This document shows, piece by piece, positions 23,890 through 34,971 of a stretch of DNA of 64,000 bases. The notes under the pieces were generated by a model. That model saw only the letters and a program-made list of their open reading frames with translations, searched no databases and was not told the DNA's origin. This stretch comes from Porphyra umbilicalis (Eukaryota > Rhodophyta > Bangiophyceae > Bangiales > Bangiaceae), in the NCBI GenBank assembly GCA_002049455.2, contig KV918920.1, forward strand, positions 104,043 through 168,042, written 5' to 3'. Position 1 is the first letter of the stretch; every line of letters begins with the position of its first letter. The translations under genes and the position numbers were made by a program.

Positions 23890-25016
23890 TTACTCTTTGT
23901 CCGACCCAAAACTCGACTCGAAGCGCGACAGCGGGTCGGTCGGCTCTGGCTCTGCCGGCGCGGGCGTCCCCTCCCCCCCCCGGCTGGCGCCGCCTCCCCC
24001 GGCCGCGCAACGGCCTGGCGCGGGTCAGCAGGCTCTCCCCCCCCCTTGGAGGCGCGGCCAAAGCCCGCCAAGAAGGCCGCCTCGGCCGCCCGCTCGTCCG
24101 CGTCGGACAAGGCCGTGGCCGTCAGCGGCTGCTCCCGGTTGTAGCTGCTGCGCCCGCGGGCCCGCAGCTTGATCGCCGACCGCGCCACGTCCACCGCGTC
24201 GACGACCACCCACAGCTCCTGGCCGAGGCGGAGCTCCTCCAACGTGCGCCGCGGCCGCCGCCCATACAGCAGCGACACGTGCACAAAGCCGTCCATCGCG
24301 GCGCCGACGTCGACGTAGGCGCCAAAGTTGGACACCCGCCGCACGGTGCCGAGGACGCGGCTGCCGACCGCCACGTCGACGAGCCGCGTGCGGCCGCGCG
24401 CGGCTTGTGGCAGCGGCGTGGCCACCGACGGTCGGGGGCGGAGGAGGGAGAGCGCGAGGCGCCCCGTCACCTCCTCGGCGTACTTGACGTACACCTCCAC
24501 CGTGTCGCCCGGCGCGAGGATGTCTTCGGGCTCGTGCACAAACTCGACGCTCATGTCCCGCAGGTGCACCAGGCCGTCGGTGGTGGCACCAACGTCGACA
24601 TAGGCGCCGTGCTTGACGAGGTTGGTGACGGTCCCGTCGAGCCGCTGGCCGGCGACGAGCGCGTCGAGCGACCGCCGGGGGGAACCGTCGGCGGCGGGGG
24701 CCGTGTGCCGGCGCGACTTTCGGGGGGACCTCTTCTTGGTCGGCTCTTCTTCCGCCGAGGCGGCGGCGGCGGCCGCGGGGGCGGGGGCGGGGGCGGCCCC
24801 CGCAGCAGCCGCGGGAGGGGGGGACGACGCGGCCACGCCAGGGGCAGCAGCGTCGCCGTCGCTGCCGTCTGTCTGGAGGGTGGCACGCAGCGACGGCCTC
24901 CAAAGCAGGCGGGACCGCCCCAATGGGCGGGCTGTCGTGGCCGCGCCCGCACGGCGTGGCGGCGCCGCGCCGAGCGTCGCGGGCGTCACAAAGGCCGTCG
25001 CCATCATCCAGCTCAT
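23890..25016 (-). CDS. Plastid-targeted protein with two S1 RNA-binding domains
   Basis: The N-terminus (MSWMMATAFVTPATLGAAPP; alternative starts at 25007 and 25004) is rich in Ala, Arg, Thr and Pro without acids for about 45 residues and has a Phe near the start, as in red-algal transit peptides. An Ala/Pro linker leads to S1 domain 1 (about 121-193: GTVTNLVKHGAYVDVG, DGLVHLRDMS) and S1 domain 2 (about 216-286: GTVRRVSNFGAYVDVG, DGFVHVSLL). Such domains bind RNA in plastid ribosomal protein S1 and the PSRP-7/EF-Ts precursor; no EF-Ts part is present. The frame changes at two C9 runs (24037-24045 and 23973-23981). Reading across them gives a sensible acidic tail ending FESSFGSDKE at 23890. 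Without that, the frame would run antisense deep into VPS13, which is unlikely. It converges with VPS13. Confidence 0.8.
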
Positions 25017-25543
25017 GACGGCTGCGGTGGAGAGGACGGCGGCGACACTCAAGGAAAGAAGGGCAGGAAACCAGTGGTATTCCCCCAAGGGAGGAGGGAG
25101 CAGGTGGCTGGGGGGTGTGAGAGCAAGGACGGCAGAGTGGGCGGGGAAGGAAAGAGGCGACCGCGACGGCGGAGGCGAGGAAGATCTGCCGCGGTCGAGC
25201 AAGCTGTGCAACCTAAATGAACATACACGTGGAGGTGTGCACAAAAAAACTCCAAAGTGTAAACTTCATTTTTCAGCACGACTCGGCAACTCGGGACTTC
25301 GTGATTTCATTGTCGCGTGCGCCTCAGCAGTTTTACTTATTCTTTCGCGCATTACGCAACGAAAGCCGAGGCATCCGTCTCTGCGACATCGACCGCGTCG
25401 TCGCCGAGCAGCTGTGGGTTCCCGCCGCCACGCGTCTTCAGTGTTGCTCTATTCCGACCTGTCCGTCAGTTCTTCATCTGCACCCAGATCTGTACCTTTT
25501 CCTGTACGGGGGCAGTGCTGGGCGACACTTGTCTGTAGTCGAC
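25017..25543. promoter_or_regulatory. Divergent intergenic region, S1 gene and LSM4
   Basis: 527 bp separate the start codons of two divergent genes. The part from about 25210 to 25340 is AT-richer than either gene and probably holds both promoters. No canonical element could be assigned. Confidence 0.45.
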
Positions 25544-26519
25544 ATGGTACGTCACGGTGGCTTGCGGCTCGCCGTGTCGTGTCGAACCCTGGCACTTGTA
25601 TCCGTGGCCGTTGTGCGGCTCTCACCGCTTTCTCGTCTCACTTTTTTGGTTTGCGCCGGTTTTAGGGCGTTTGCATTCTTGCGCGCTCATGTGCGTGCAT
25701 CGTCTGACACGCCTCTGTTGTTGTGCGTACGCTGTTGATGCTGCCACCACTTGTTTGGTGTCTTGCTGTCCCTCCCCCACCACCCGCGGGCTTTCCATAC
25801 ACTTCCTCTCCCCTCAGCTCCCTCTGACGCTTCTCCGCTCCTCCACCGGCCACCCTGTGCTGGTGGAGTTGAAGAATGGGGACACGTACTCTGGAGTCCT
25901 CGTCTCCATCGACTCGTGGATGAACTTAAACCTCGCCGATGCGGTACGGACGTCGGCAGAAGGGGACTCCTTTTGGAGTGTGCCGAAAGTGTACATCCGG
26001 GGAAACACCGTCAAGTACGTGTGCCGTGAGGACGGGGCGGTGGGAGGGTCGAGCGTCGTGCCGAGGGCGACGCATGTGCGTGCGCTGGTGATTGTTGGGG
26101 CCCCGTCTCTGTGAGGCCTTTGACCGGTGTGGGCGTCGTGCGTGGGCCGGGCGGCTTGCTGGGGCCATTGTCATGTTGGCACCTGTTCGTGCATGCCTTG
26201 GTGCTGTTTCTAACTGCTCGATGTGTCCTTTCCTCTGTCGTCCATTCGATTGCCATGTTTTCACCTCGTTCGTCGGTCTGTCCTTGCCGCTTTCCAGATA
26301 CGTTCGCGCCCCGGAAGAGATTGTTGACATTGTGGCCGAGGAAGCGGCCAAGTATAAAAACATGCCCCGCGGCGGCGGCCGCGGGGGGCGGGGCGGCTTT
26401 GGCGGCCGCGGTGGCGGCGTTGGCCGTGGCGGCCGGGGGGGGGGTGGGGGTACCGCGGCGGCAGGGGTGGTGCTGGCGGCGTCGGCCGGGGGGGTGGCGG
26501 CGCGGGGCGGTACCCATAG
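25544..26519 (+). CDS. LSM4: U6 snRNA-associated Sm-like protein LSm4, three exons
   Basis: LSm4 is part of the LSm2-8 ring on U6 snRNA and the LSm1-7 ring for mRNA decay. Exon 1 contributes only the start codon (25544-25546). Intron 1 is 25547-25817 (GTACGT to CCCTCAG). Exon 2 (25818-26014) carries the Sm1 motif (GHPVLVELKNGDTYSGVLVS and DSWMNLNL) and the Sm2 start VYIRGNTVK. Intron 2 is 26015-26297 (GTACGTG to TTTCCAG), phase 2. Exon 3 begins at 26298 with YVRAPEEIVDIV and then an RGG tail, as in animal and plant LSm4. At the G10 run 26435-26444 the RGG pattern continues in another phase to a stop at 26517-26519, giving about 140 residues, the normal size. Staying in the first phase gives a non-RGG tail to 26706. 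An indel in the G-run is the likelier explanation. Confidence 0.9.
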
Positions 26520-27187
26520 ACGCGCGTGTACAGAGTGCGGTCTGGTTGGTGCCCAGGGGGTCACCACCTCGTTCTGCCTGCGTGGATACTGGTGGTGGAA
26601 TGTGGGAGGGTGCGTTGGGAGGGGATTCGCTGGTGTCTCTCAGTCACCGAGTCAGCGGCGCATCGGTTCGAATGGGCTGGCTGGCGGCATGGCGGCGGGG
26701 CTGTGAGAGTCGAGGCGGTTGGGGGGAGCCGTTGTGTCTCTGGACGTGGGGGCACGGGTTGTGTGCGGCAAGTGAGTGCTTGCGCCTCGCTGGCGCGTGG
26801 CAACGACACTGGCGACCTAGATGAGGCAAGCGCGCGAGTCGGTGGTTGTGCGCCATGTGGCGGAGCTGGCGTGTCCTGTTTACCCGCTGGCGGGACATGT
26901 ACAGCTGCTGTTGTTGCCGAACTCCCTCGCCCGGTTTCTACCTCCGCGCCCACGGCCGCCTCGCGGGCGGTACGATTGCACGTTGGGGCGCGGAGTGGGG
27001 TCACACGAGCACCATGCGGGGTGGGGGCCGCCGAACGACGTGTGAGGGTGGTCGCCATAGCGTAACGCAACTATGCCGCGGACGGCCACCGAAAATGCTA
27101 TCGCTCGTGTGCTGCCGCGACCGCACGAGTGATTGCTTAAAAAGTTTGACCTGTACACAAAATGATAGGGATAAGCCGACCGCCGCA
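26520..27187. other. Intergenic between convergent LSM4 and guanylyltransferase
   Basis: No supported gene. Several overlapping open frames occur on both strands, as expected from GC bias, and none shows family features. Confidence 0.5.
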
Positions 27188-28653
27188 TCACACGGCCTCT
27201 AAAACGCGCTCCCTCGGCGGTGCCGGGCTCGATGGCGGCGACTCGACGGGGTCTGGGTACCCGCGTTTCCGCCCCCGGCCGGCAGCCATGACGCCCTCCA
27301 TCGGACCCGACCCCGGGCGTGGCCCCGGCCCCGTGTCCATCTCCCGGTCCCGTGCACGCCCGCCCTGCTCGCGTGCCCCTGCCCCGTCGCCCCGCCGCCC
27401 CCCCCCCGCAGCGGCCCCAGCTGCTGCCGCGACGGAACAGGCACCCTCGACATGACCGTCACGTCCACGTACAGCTCATTGTCCGCGTCCCAGAAATCGT
27501 TGCGGAAGCGAGCACTGGCGAGCATCTCCTTGTGGGCTTCCACCGTCTCCTGTGCATCAGCGGGCAGCGGGGCGGAGCGCGTTCCAAGCTTCCGCACCAG
27601 CTCGTCGCGGAGCACCGACTCGGCGATCGACTCCATCGTGTCAATGACCGTTGACGAAAAGTTGGGCGTCTCCTTGTCTTCCCGCTGCCGGATGTAGCGC
27701 CACTCCCCCGCCTGCAGGTCGTATGCACACTCAACGATGGAGTTGTTGTAGCGTTCAAAGTCGGCTGCCCATTCGCGCCGCTGCGCAGATGGGAAGTAGA
27801 CCTCCCGCAGCCGCACCACATCCCGGTCGCCCTTGTACGCAATGTACGCGGTGACCGACGGCGTCGACGTTCGCGGGTCAGTCACAGGCGTCAGCTGCAG
27901 CGCAAAGTCGACCGAATTGAGGTGGGGGGGCTTCCACTTGAGAAGGGCGGAACACGCCTTGATGGGGTACGGCATCCGCACAGGCGCCAGGATGACCCCG
28001 TCATTGTGGTTGGCGATGACGCCATCTGACCGGTCGTGGTTGGCGTACACGTACTCCCCGTCACTGTCCTTGACGATGTGGGCAAAGAGGTCCCGGATGT
28101 GCACCTTTTCATAGTAGTCCTTGACGCGGATGCGCATAGTGCCAGTGGCGTCGGGGATGTACAGTCGCGGTTGGGCAACCCACACGAGCGCCGCATTCAT
28201 CCGCCTACGATAGTCCCACTGCGCTACCGCCACATCCCCGTGGATGGCAATGCAGTCGTACACCAGGTAGTCGTACTCGCCGGTGGCCTGGTTCATCGTC
28301 AACTCCCCGTCCAACACCGTGTTGTCATGCATCTCCGGCTCCGACCCGTCTGATTGCACGACCAAGTAGGGGTTGGGCTTGACGTCGTAAAAGTTCATCC
28401 GCCGGTCGATGAGGTACACCGCACCGGCAGTGGCAAAAAGCAAGTAGCGCATGCCGTCCGACTTCTCCAACACCACATAGTCCATGGCACAAATCATAGA
28501 CAGGTGGCGACGAGACATGGTCATCGGCATGGACCCTGGGAAGCCCCGCAGCTGGCCTGGGTGGTTGGTAGCCATTGCAAAGAGGTTGACCAGGTGGTCC
28601 CGCAGGCGCGACACCAAGTGGCGAGGCAGCTGCTCTAGGCCCAGTTCTGCCAT
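27188..28653 (-). CDS. mRNA guanylyltransferase (capping enzyme), monofunctional
   Basis: The enzyme transfers GMP from GTP to the 5' diphosphate end of nascent mRNA through a lysine-GMP intermediate. From the ATG at 28653: FPGSMPMTMSRRHL, motif I EKSDGMRYLLF with nucleophile Lys64, motif III VLDGELTMN, motif IV DGVILAP, motif V ALLKWKPPHLNSVDF, then an OB-fold with a conserved Trp and RQREDK near the end of the conserved region. The frame is open 36 codons upstream of 28653 but that part is Arg-rich and not conserved-looking. No RNA triphosphatase domain precedes it, so the layout is like yeast Ceg1 and unlike animal or plant fusions. At a C10 run (27398-27407) the frame probably shifts: the alternative phase gives a charged Pro/Ser tail ending at 27188, the annotated phase an Arg/Gly tail ending at 27199. 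Confidence 0.9.
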
Positions 28654-30440
28654 GGCTCGACCAGCCGGGGTGGACCACAGGCGCGAGTAGCCGATGGAAG
28701 CTCGGCGGCAGGCGATGGCGGCGCGGCGGAGAAGCCTGTAGGACGCTCGCAACCGCACCAAAAGCGCGCCAAAGAGAAACGCTGGGCAAGAAGGTGGTGG
28801 GGAGGACAGCGCATGAGACGACCAGGGGAGATAAGGGCGGTGCGGTAGAGCAACGGCATAGGCCCGTCAAAGATGCGTCCCAACGCCAGACGGCTATCAA
28901 GCCCAGCTGTACAGTGCAAACACGCACGCGCTGGGGGAAATATGGCGGCAGGAAGAGCATGCGATGTCAAACGGTTGCCCTGCGTTGGCCGTTGTGGCCC
29001 CGCTGTGGCTAGCGGACTGGCTCACAGTCCCGACTGACCCAACAGTATAGCAAGTCCACTTGGTGTCGCACTCTCTGTCTGCCCAAGTCAGAAAAAGTTT
29101 CAAAATTCAAACACTCCAGAGTTGTGTTCTGCAGGGGGGGCCAATGCGGTGAACAAAATGGATCACAGAGACAAGGACACGTTTTGATCGCGATCAATGT
29201 GTGTTGGACACGCGTCCGAAGCGGCCGGCACCCCCACCCTTCGTTTGAACAATGGGTGCTTCACCCAGGCAGCTCCCGCCCCACCACTGTACGGCGCTCT
29301 ACCACGGCGCCGTATCGCGCACGCTGCCGCTGCCGACCGACTTGAGTTGCGGCTCGCCGCGGTGGCGTCGGGTCCCACCACGTCACGATGCCATCCCTTT
29401 GCCGCTCCATGTGACGCGCGCGCCCACAACGTACGTGCCTGCGGTCTTTTTGTGCGCTGCGCTTCCCTCCCTCCTCTCCCGCCACGCCCCCCCCCCCCCC
29501 CCCGCGCGTACGGGCGTGATTGAAATATCCCTCCTCACGACGGTCATATGACAAGTCGGCTTTAACCACCGATTACCCCGTGATTCGACCTGGAGCCTTT
29601 GTGCACTTCTGATCCGTACGCGGGCGCGGCGACCCCCGCCGCCCGACGCGCCTCCCCCCGCTGCCTTGTGCGATGCCACCGGCCGCTGCGGCTGGGGCTC
29701 TTTGACTGCATCGGTTCACCCACTCTAACGCTCGTGGCTCATTGCGCTTTGTGTGTGTGCTTGCCTCTTGTGGCGTGGCTTGGCTCCATCCCCCCTACGT
29801 TTGCCTGTCGGCGCTCCTCGCAGTCGGGTTGGGGTTGGTTTTTTTTGTTCTTTTTTCTGCGTCTGGCGTGTCGCCGTTTTTTTTTTGTTATTTTTTCCGC
29901 GCCTGGCGTGTCGCCGGCCGGCGCCCGATCGCCCCCGTTGAAATAGAGATGCAAGAAGATGCGCAGCAGAGACACATTTCCGCAGTGGCCCGCACCCCAT
30001 CGTCGTGGCGGGCCTAGGCTGCTGCCGGGTGGCGGCCGATGCTGCTGCCGGCACGCCGCCCATCTGCCCCGTGGCCACGCGTCGCCCCGCCGTCGGCCAC
30101 CCGCCCGAAACCGCCCGGGACGGGTTGGCGCGCCCACCCATTGGTCCCCCAGACCGCGGACGCGGCCGACCCGCGCGTGCAGAGGTCCCCCGCATCGGCC
30201 GGTGCGCGCCGCCGCCGTGTCGAGCTGTCCCGTTTGGACCTGCTCCCCCCCCTCCCATCCTGCATGCATTTGCCCTCGTTGCGGCCGCCGCGTACCCCCC
30301 CCCACCAAGCGCACAGTACGACGCACCCTTTCTGTACTAGCCAACACTATCCCGCCCACCCCACCGTATAAAAAGAAGACAAGTTACCCGCCACCTGTCA
30401 AGGCCCCCCCCCCCCCCCCCCCCCCCCGCGGGGGCGGCGC
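28654..30440. other. Intergenic, with poly-pyrimidine direct repeat
   Basis: The upstream region of the guanylyltransferase, then GC- and C-run-rich DNA. At about 29838-29915 a T-rich unit ending CTGGCGTGTCGCC occurs twice in tandem (about 39 bp each). C-runs at about 29487-29504 and a run of about 25 C's starting near 30403 close the region. No convincing gene. Confidence 0.5.
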
Positions 30441-32562
30441 TCACCACAGCTCCGCGCCCCCGCCCGTCCCGTCCACGCCCAACGAGGCGAGGGGGCACAG
30501 CGGGGAGAGCAGCAGCGCATCCTTGCTGCCGCCCGTGCCCACGCCCGCCGTGCCCGCCGCCGCCGCCGCCCACCCGCCGCCGGCGCCACTGGCGCCGGCG
30601 CCACCGGCGCCGGCGCCACCGGCGCAACCGCCACCGGCGCCCCCCCCCCCGCCCCGAGGTCATCCATCCCCACCCCCCCGCCGCCGCCGACACCACCACC
30701 ACCACCGCCGCCGGCGGTGGGACCCGCCCACCAGCCCCCCCCCCCCCAAACGGCGGTGGGGGCTCCACCGCCTCTGCGGGCAGCAGCGGCGAAAAGAGGC
30801 CCCACCGGTCCGCCTCCATGGCGCCGCCCGCCGGCCCGCCGCCGCCGCCGCCGCCGACGCCGCCGCCGCCACAGCCGCCCCCATCCCCGCCGCCGCCGTC
30901 GGGCGACAGGATGGCAATGGGCATGGCCGCCGCCCCCGTGGCCGCGTCGACGAGCACCCCCGGCGGCAGCGGCGACGGCGGCGGCACCCCCGGGTGGTAC
31001 CCCCCCAGTGGCGCGCCGACGGCGCCGCCCCCGAGCGCCTCTGGCGCCACCGCCACACACCACCCGTCAGATCCGACGGTCAGCGGTTGCCGCGGCCGCC
31101 TCGAGCCGCCACCGCCGCCGCCGCCGCCGCCCCAGAGCGCCTCTGGCGCCGCGGCCACACACCACCCGTCAGATCCGACGGTCAGCGGTTGCCGCGGCCG
31201 CCTCGAGCCGCCACCGCCGCCGCCGCCGCCGCACTCGAGCGCCTCTGGCGCCGCGGCCACACACCACCCGTCAGATCCGTCGGTCAGCGGTTGCCGCGGC
31301 CGCCTCGAGCCGCCACCGCCGCCGCCACCGCCGCCACCGCCGCCGCCGCCACCGCCGCCAGTGCTGGCCGCGGCGTCGGCGGCGGCGGCGGCGGCGGCGG
31401 CCGCCGCCGCCATCGACGCGCTCACCGCCCCGCCGCCTTGCGACCAGGCGACGGCGGCGGCGGCGGCGGCGGCGAGATCCGCGTCCCCAACAAAGTAGTC
31501 GGGGTCCCCCCCGCCACACCCACCACCCCACCCGCCGGCGGGGGCACCCCCACCCTCACCCCCACCCCCACCCCCACCCGACCCGGTGGCGATCGCGGCG
31601 GCGGCTGCCGCCCCCCGCCCGATGAGCGCCGCCGCCCGCGCCGGCAACGACGGGGCGGGCGGGAGGAGGATGGAGCCCGGGGAGGCGGGCGCGGAGAGGG
31701 CGCCGAGGACGGCCGCCACCTCGGCGGGCGTCGGCGGCCGCAGCGCACCGGGGGGGGCACCGACCCGCCGGCACCGCCGCCGGGGGGGAGGCGGGGGCGG
31801 GGGGGGGGCCGCCCCCGCCCGAGGGGGACGGCGGCCGCCGCCGCCGCGCGGGGCGGCGGCCGCCCGGCCCGCCGCGGCTGGCGGCGCCCGCCGCCGCCGC
31901 CGAGGGCGTCGTCAGTCCCAGACTGCCGCCCGACCGCCCGTCGGCCGGGGCGCCGGCGGTGGCGGCGGCAGCGGCGGCGGCGGCGGCGGCGGTGCCGCCG
32001 AGGCGCGCCCCCGCCCCCACCCGCCCGCCCTTGACGATCCGCGCGGCGACGCGCAGCGGCGGCGGCGCCGTCGACGCTGCCGCCGCCGCCGCCGCCGCCG
32101 CCGTCGCCGGTGCGGCCCCACCGCCGCGGCCGCGGCCGCCCGGCGCCGGCGCCCCCCGTGCGCGTCGGCGACGGGGGGGCGCCCCCCCCCCTCCCCCCCT
32201 CCCCCCCCCGGTGCCCGTGCGTGGCGTGAAAGGAGGCTGAGGATTTCCACTTGAAGGCGCGCCCGCACCCCACCACCGCACACACGTACGGGCGCTCGCC
32301 CGTGTGCAGCCGGTGGTGCACCCGCAGGTTGGTGCGTTTGGTGAAGCGCCGCCCGCAGGTGGCGCACGGGAAGGCGCCGGCGCCGAGCGTCGCGGGGGGG
32401 GGGGGATGGCGGGGGGGGGGGGGACACTAGTGGCGCCGCCGACGCGTCGTTGTCGTTGCCGGCAAGGGGGGGGGGGGGAGGTAGGGGAGGGGGGGGGAGG
32501 TAGGGGGAGGGGGGGGGGGGAAGGGGTGGGGGGCGGGGGGGGGGGGGAACCCCGCCGTTCAT
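30441..32562 (-). CDS. C2H2 zinc-finger protein with threefold 34-residue repeat, phase-shifted in GC runs
   Basis: Two consecutive C2H2 fingers lie at about 32370-32215: CATCGRRFTKRTNLRVHHRLH (C-x2-C-x12-H-x3-H), a TGERPY linker, then a second finger with C-x4-C spacing and a slightly irregular H-x2-H or H-x4-H end. This is the layout of sequence-specific nuclear transcription factors. A Pro-rich N-terminus likely starts at 32562 (MNGGVPPPP). Downstream the sensible frame moves between phases several times at G/C homopolymers: an Ala/Gly section, then three repeats with core SRRPRQPLTVGSDGWCV, then an end at GGAELW, stop at 30441-30443, just before a 25-C run. I read it as one gene of about 700 residues broken by homopolymer indels. 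Introns or a decayed gene are alternatives. Confidence 0.6.
31035..31340 (-). repeat. 102-bp tandem repeat, three units, coding
   Basis: Unit starts at 31035, 31137 and 31239, near-identical, differing mainly in the CCG-triplet tail. On the minus strand each unit encodes 34 residues with the same core (RRPRQPLTVGSDGWCVAAAP) plus a Gly run. Confidence 0.8.
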
Positions 32563-32604
32563 GCGCCGCCGCCATTGTGGGGATCCGATCCGCACCGACG
32601 GCCG

Positions 32605-32654
<50 letters not shown>

Positions 32655-33139
32655 GACGGCGGCGGCGGCGGCGGCGGCACGCCCGCAAACGACCGACGCA
32701 CCGCGCACGCAGGGGCGGTGACTGGCGGCGGGGGGGTGCACGCCGGCGGCGGGGGGTGCACGCCGTCGGGCGGGCCGCCGCGGCGTTTTTGCCCGCCGCC
32801 GGGGGGGGGGGGGGAGGAGGCGCGGGTGGCGCCCCGCCCGCCGCGCCGCCCGAGCCGACCCGCGCCGGCGGCGCGTGGACGGGGGCTGTCCTTTCCCCCC
32901 CCCCCCCCCCCCCCCCCCCCCACGCGGGCCCCGCCCCTGCACCGCCGCCGCCGGCGCCTCGGATGCGGCGGCGGCCGCCGACGATGCGGCGGCGGCCGCC
33001 GACGATGCGGCGGCGGCGGCGGCCGGCCGCCACGCGAGCGCCGCGTGCCACGTTGCGGGCGCCACACGGGGGGCGGCGCCACCGCGGCGGCGGGTGGGGT
33101 GGGGAGGGGGGGGGGGGGGGGGGGGGAGTGTGGGGCGCC

Positions 33140-33177
<38 letters not shown>

Positions 33178-34230
33178 CGCTGCAGCCACACGCGACGGCG
33201 CGGCGACGCGCGGGCGGCGCGCGCCGCGTGGCGGCGCGCGGCCGAGGACCGGACTGCCGGCGGCGGGGGGGGGGGGGGGGGGGGGGGGGGGGGTGGCGCC
33301 CGCACCGGCCGCCCCCGCGGCCGCGCGGCGCGGCAACGCTGGCGGGGGGAGGGCGGGGGGGCGGGGGGGCGCAACCGCCGCGGCGGCGGGCGCACGGGGG
33401 GGGGACGGCGGGCGCGCGCCTCTGAGGCGCGCGCGCGTCCGTTGCCGACGGCGGGCGGGTGGGGCGGGCGGGCGGTCGGGCGGGCGGTCGGGTGGGCGGG
33501 CGGGTGGGCGGGCGGGCGGGCGGGCGGGCGGGCGGGTGGGTGGATGGGTGGCGGCGCGCCCCGCGGGCGCGGCGCCCCGCAGCCCCCCGCCGCCGCCCGC
33601 CACGCGCGCGTGTCAGGGGCGCGCCACCCGCCGCCGCCGCGTGGCGACCGCGCGTCGCGGCCGGCCGCGGCCGCCGCCGCGCCGCGCCGCGTCGCCTCTG
33701 GGGGGGGGGGGGGGGGGGCCGCCCCCGTGCGTCTTGTGTGTGTGTGTGTGTGTGTGGCTGTGCGGGCCCCTGCCGATCCGGGCGGGGGAGAGGCGCGGGT
33801 GCCCCGGCGGCGCCCGCCGCCGCCGCGGCTGCCGCGCCCGCCTGGGGGGCCCCCCCCCGCCCGCCCGCCCGCGCGGCCGCCCCCCGCCGCCGCGGGGGCC
33901 CCAGGGGCGCCGCCGCGGCGGCACCCCGGGCCCGCCGCCCCGCCCCGATGGGGCGGCGGCACGCGGCGGCGCGGCGCGCGTGCCGGCCGCCCGGCCGCTG
34001 CGGCGGCCGGCCGCGCGCCGCTGCCGCCCGCGCCTCGGCGGCGGCGCCGCCGGCAGGCGGGCGGCGCGGCGGCCGCGCGCCCGCCGCCGAGGCGGCGGCC
34101 GCACGGCAGACCGTCGGTGCACGAGGGGAGCCAACAGATCGCGCACCAAAAATGTTTGTTTGGCAACAGGCAAACGACTGAAAGCGCGACCGCGAAAACA
34201 CCCTGGCCTGGAGTTGTGCTGCAATCAAAG
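32563..34230. other. Extreme GC low-complexity block
   Basis: Almost pure G/C with long G- and C-runs (including a G-run of about 26 ending near 33292), CGG/CCG triplets, a GGGC-type 4-bp repeat from about 33460 to 33550 and a GT dinucleotide run at about 33737-33755. All frames stay open by composition. No gene can be supported. Confidence 0.6.
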
Positions 34231-34449
34231 ACCATCTATTTGTGTAACTTCCAAAGCATTATTTAGACTTGAAAGAGGGCGAGTCGCGCTTCATTCACTT
34301 GGCACGTGGTTGTATTTTTCATGCCCTGCATTGGTTTTTATTTTCATGTCCCTGTGGGCGCCCACAGGCAGGCGCGCGCGCCCGAGCCGTCCCCCCCGAA
34401 GCGCGCCGGCCCCTCACCCAGGTGACGCCGTGCTTGTGACAGTCCCAAG

Positions 34450-34925
34450 TCACGCACGGCTCGCCGACAGCCTCACCCCCCCCAGCCATCCGGCCTCACA
34501 CCTACGTCCGCCTTCGCCGCCGCTACCGCGCAGCCCACCCGCCCCCCGGGGCAAACGCCTCGCCACTCCCCCACTCTCGTCCATGGTGGCTACGTTTGTT
34601 GCCAGCAGCAAGCCTATCGCAGCAGGGCGCGCGGGCGCAGGGGCCGCCGCCGCCGCCGTAGGGGCTGCCACCGGCAAGCCAGCGGCGTCTTCACCCCCCC
34701 CCCCCCTCCAGCCCCACGGCCCCTCAACCCCTCCACAACCCCCCGAACGTACCCGCCTGTCCGGTATCCTCCCCCCACGACGTACCGCGCGGTCAGCTGC
34801 GCGATATCCTGCACAGCCAGTTTCGCCACCGCGACACCAGCACCCCCTCGCACGGGCCACATGCACGGCGCCGCCCTCTCCTCGTCACAGGCCCGCGCAC
34901 AGCGCAACGCGGGCAGCTGCGCCAC
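34450..34925 (-). CDS. Hypothetical ORF next to gypsy LTR, weak
   Basis: A minus-strand frame from 34925 contains a plausible stretch (VAVAKLAVQDIAQLTARYVV) and runs to a C-run at about 34697-34708. There the sensible reading moves to another phase that continues to 34450. The 5' end is 47 bp from the LTR at 34972, so the element may have inserted into or just upstream of it. No family recognised; it could be chance coding in GC-rich DNA. Confidence 0.25.
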
Positions 34926-34971
34926 GCCACTCGTGACTGCCCGCTACAGTCACTGCGCGCCACGGTCAGAC

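Noticed and set aside
23334-25244. A 636-codon minus-strand frame covering the S1 gene and running antisense into VPS13
   Set aside because: The part beyond the C9 run at 24045 loses protein-like composition and overlaps VPS13 coding sequence. A different phase gives a natural end at 23890.
28654-28761. 36-codon N-terminal extension of the guanylyltransferase
   Set aside because: Arg-rich, without family similarity. The ATG at 28653 directly precedes the conserved N-terminal helix. A targeting role cannot be excluded but is not supported.
29725-30359. Overlapping 177- and 206-codon minus-strand frames
   Set aside because: Low-complexity composition, no start context or motif, and poly-T tracts inside make coding unlikely.
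32561-34936. Very long open frames in both directions in the GC block
   Set aside because: Sequence is almost only G and C, so stop codons are rare by composition. The peptides are Arg/Gly/Pro/Ala polymers.
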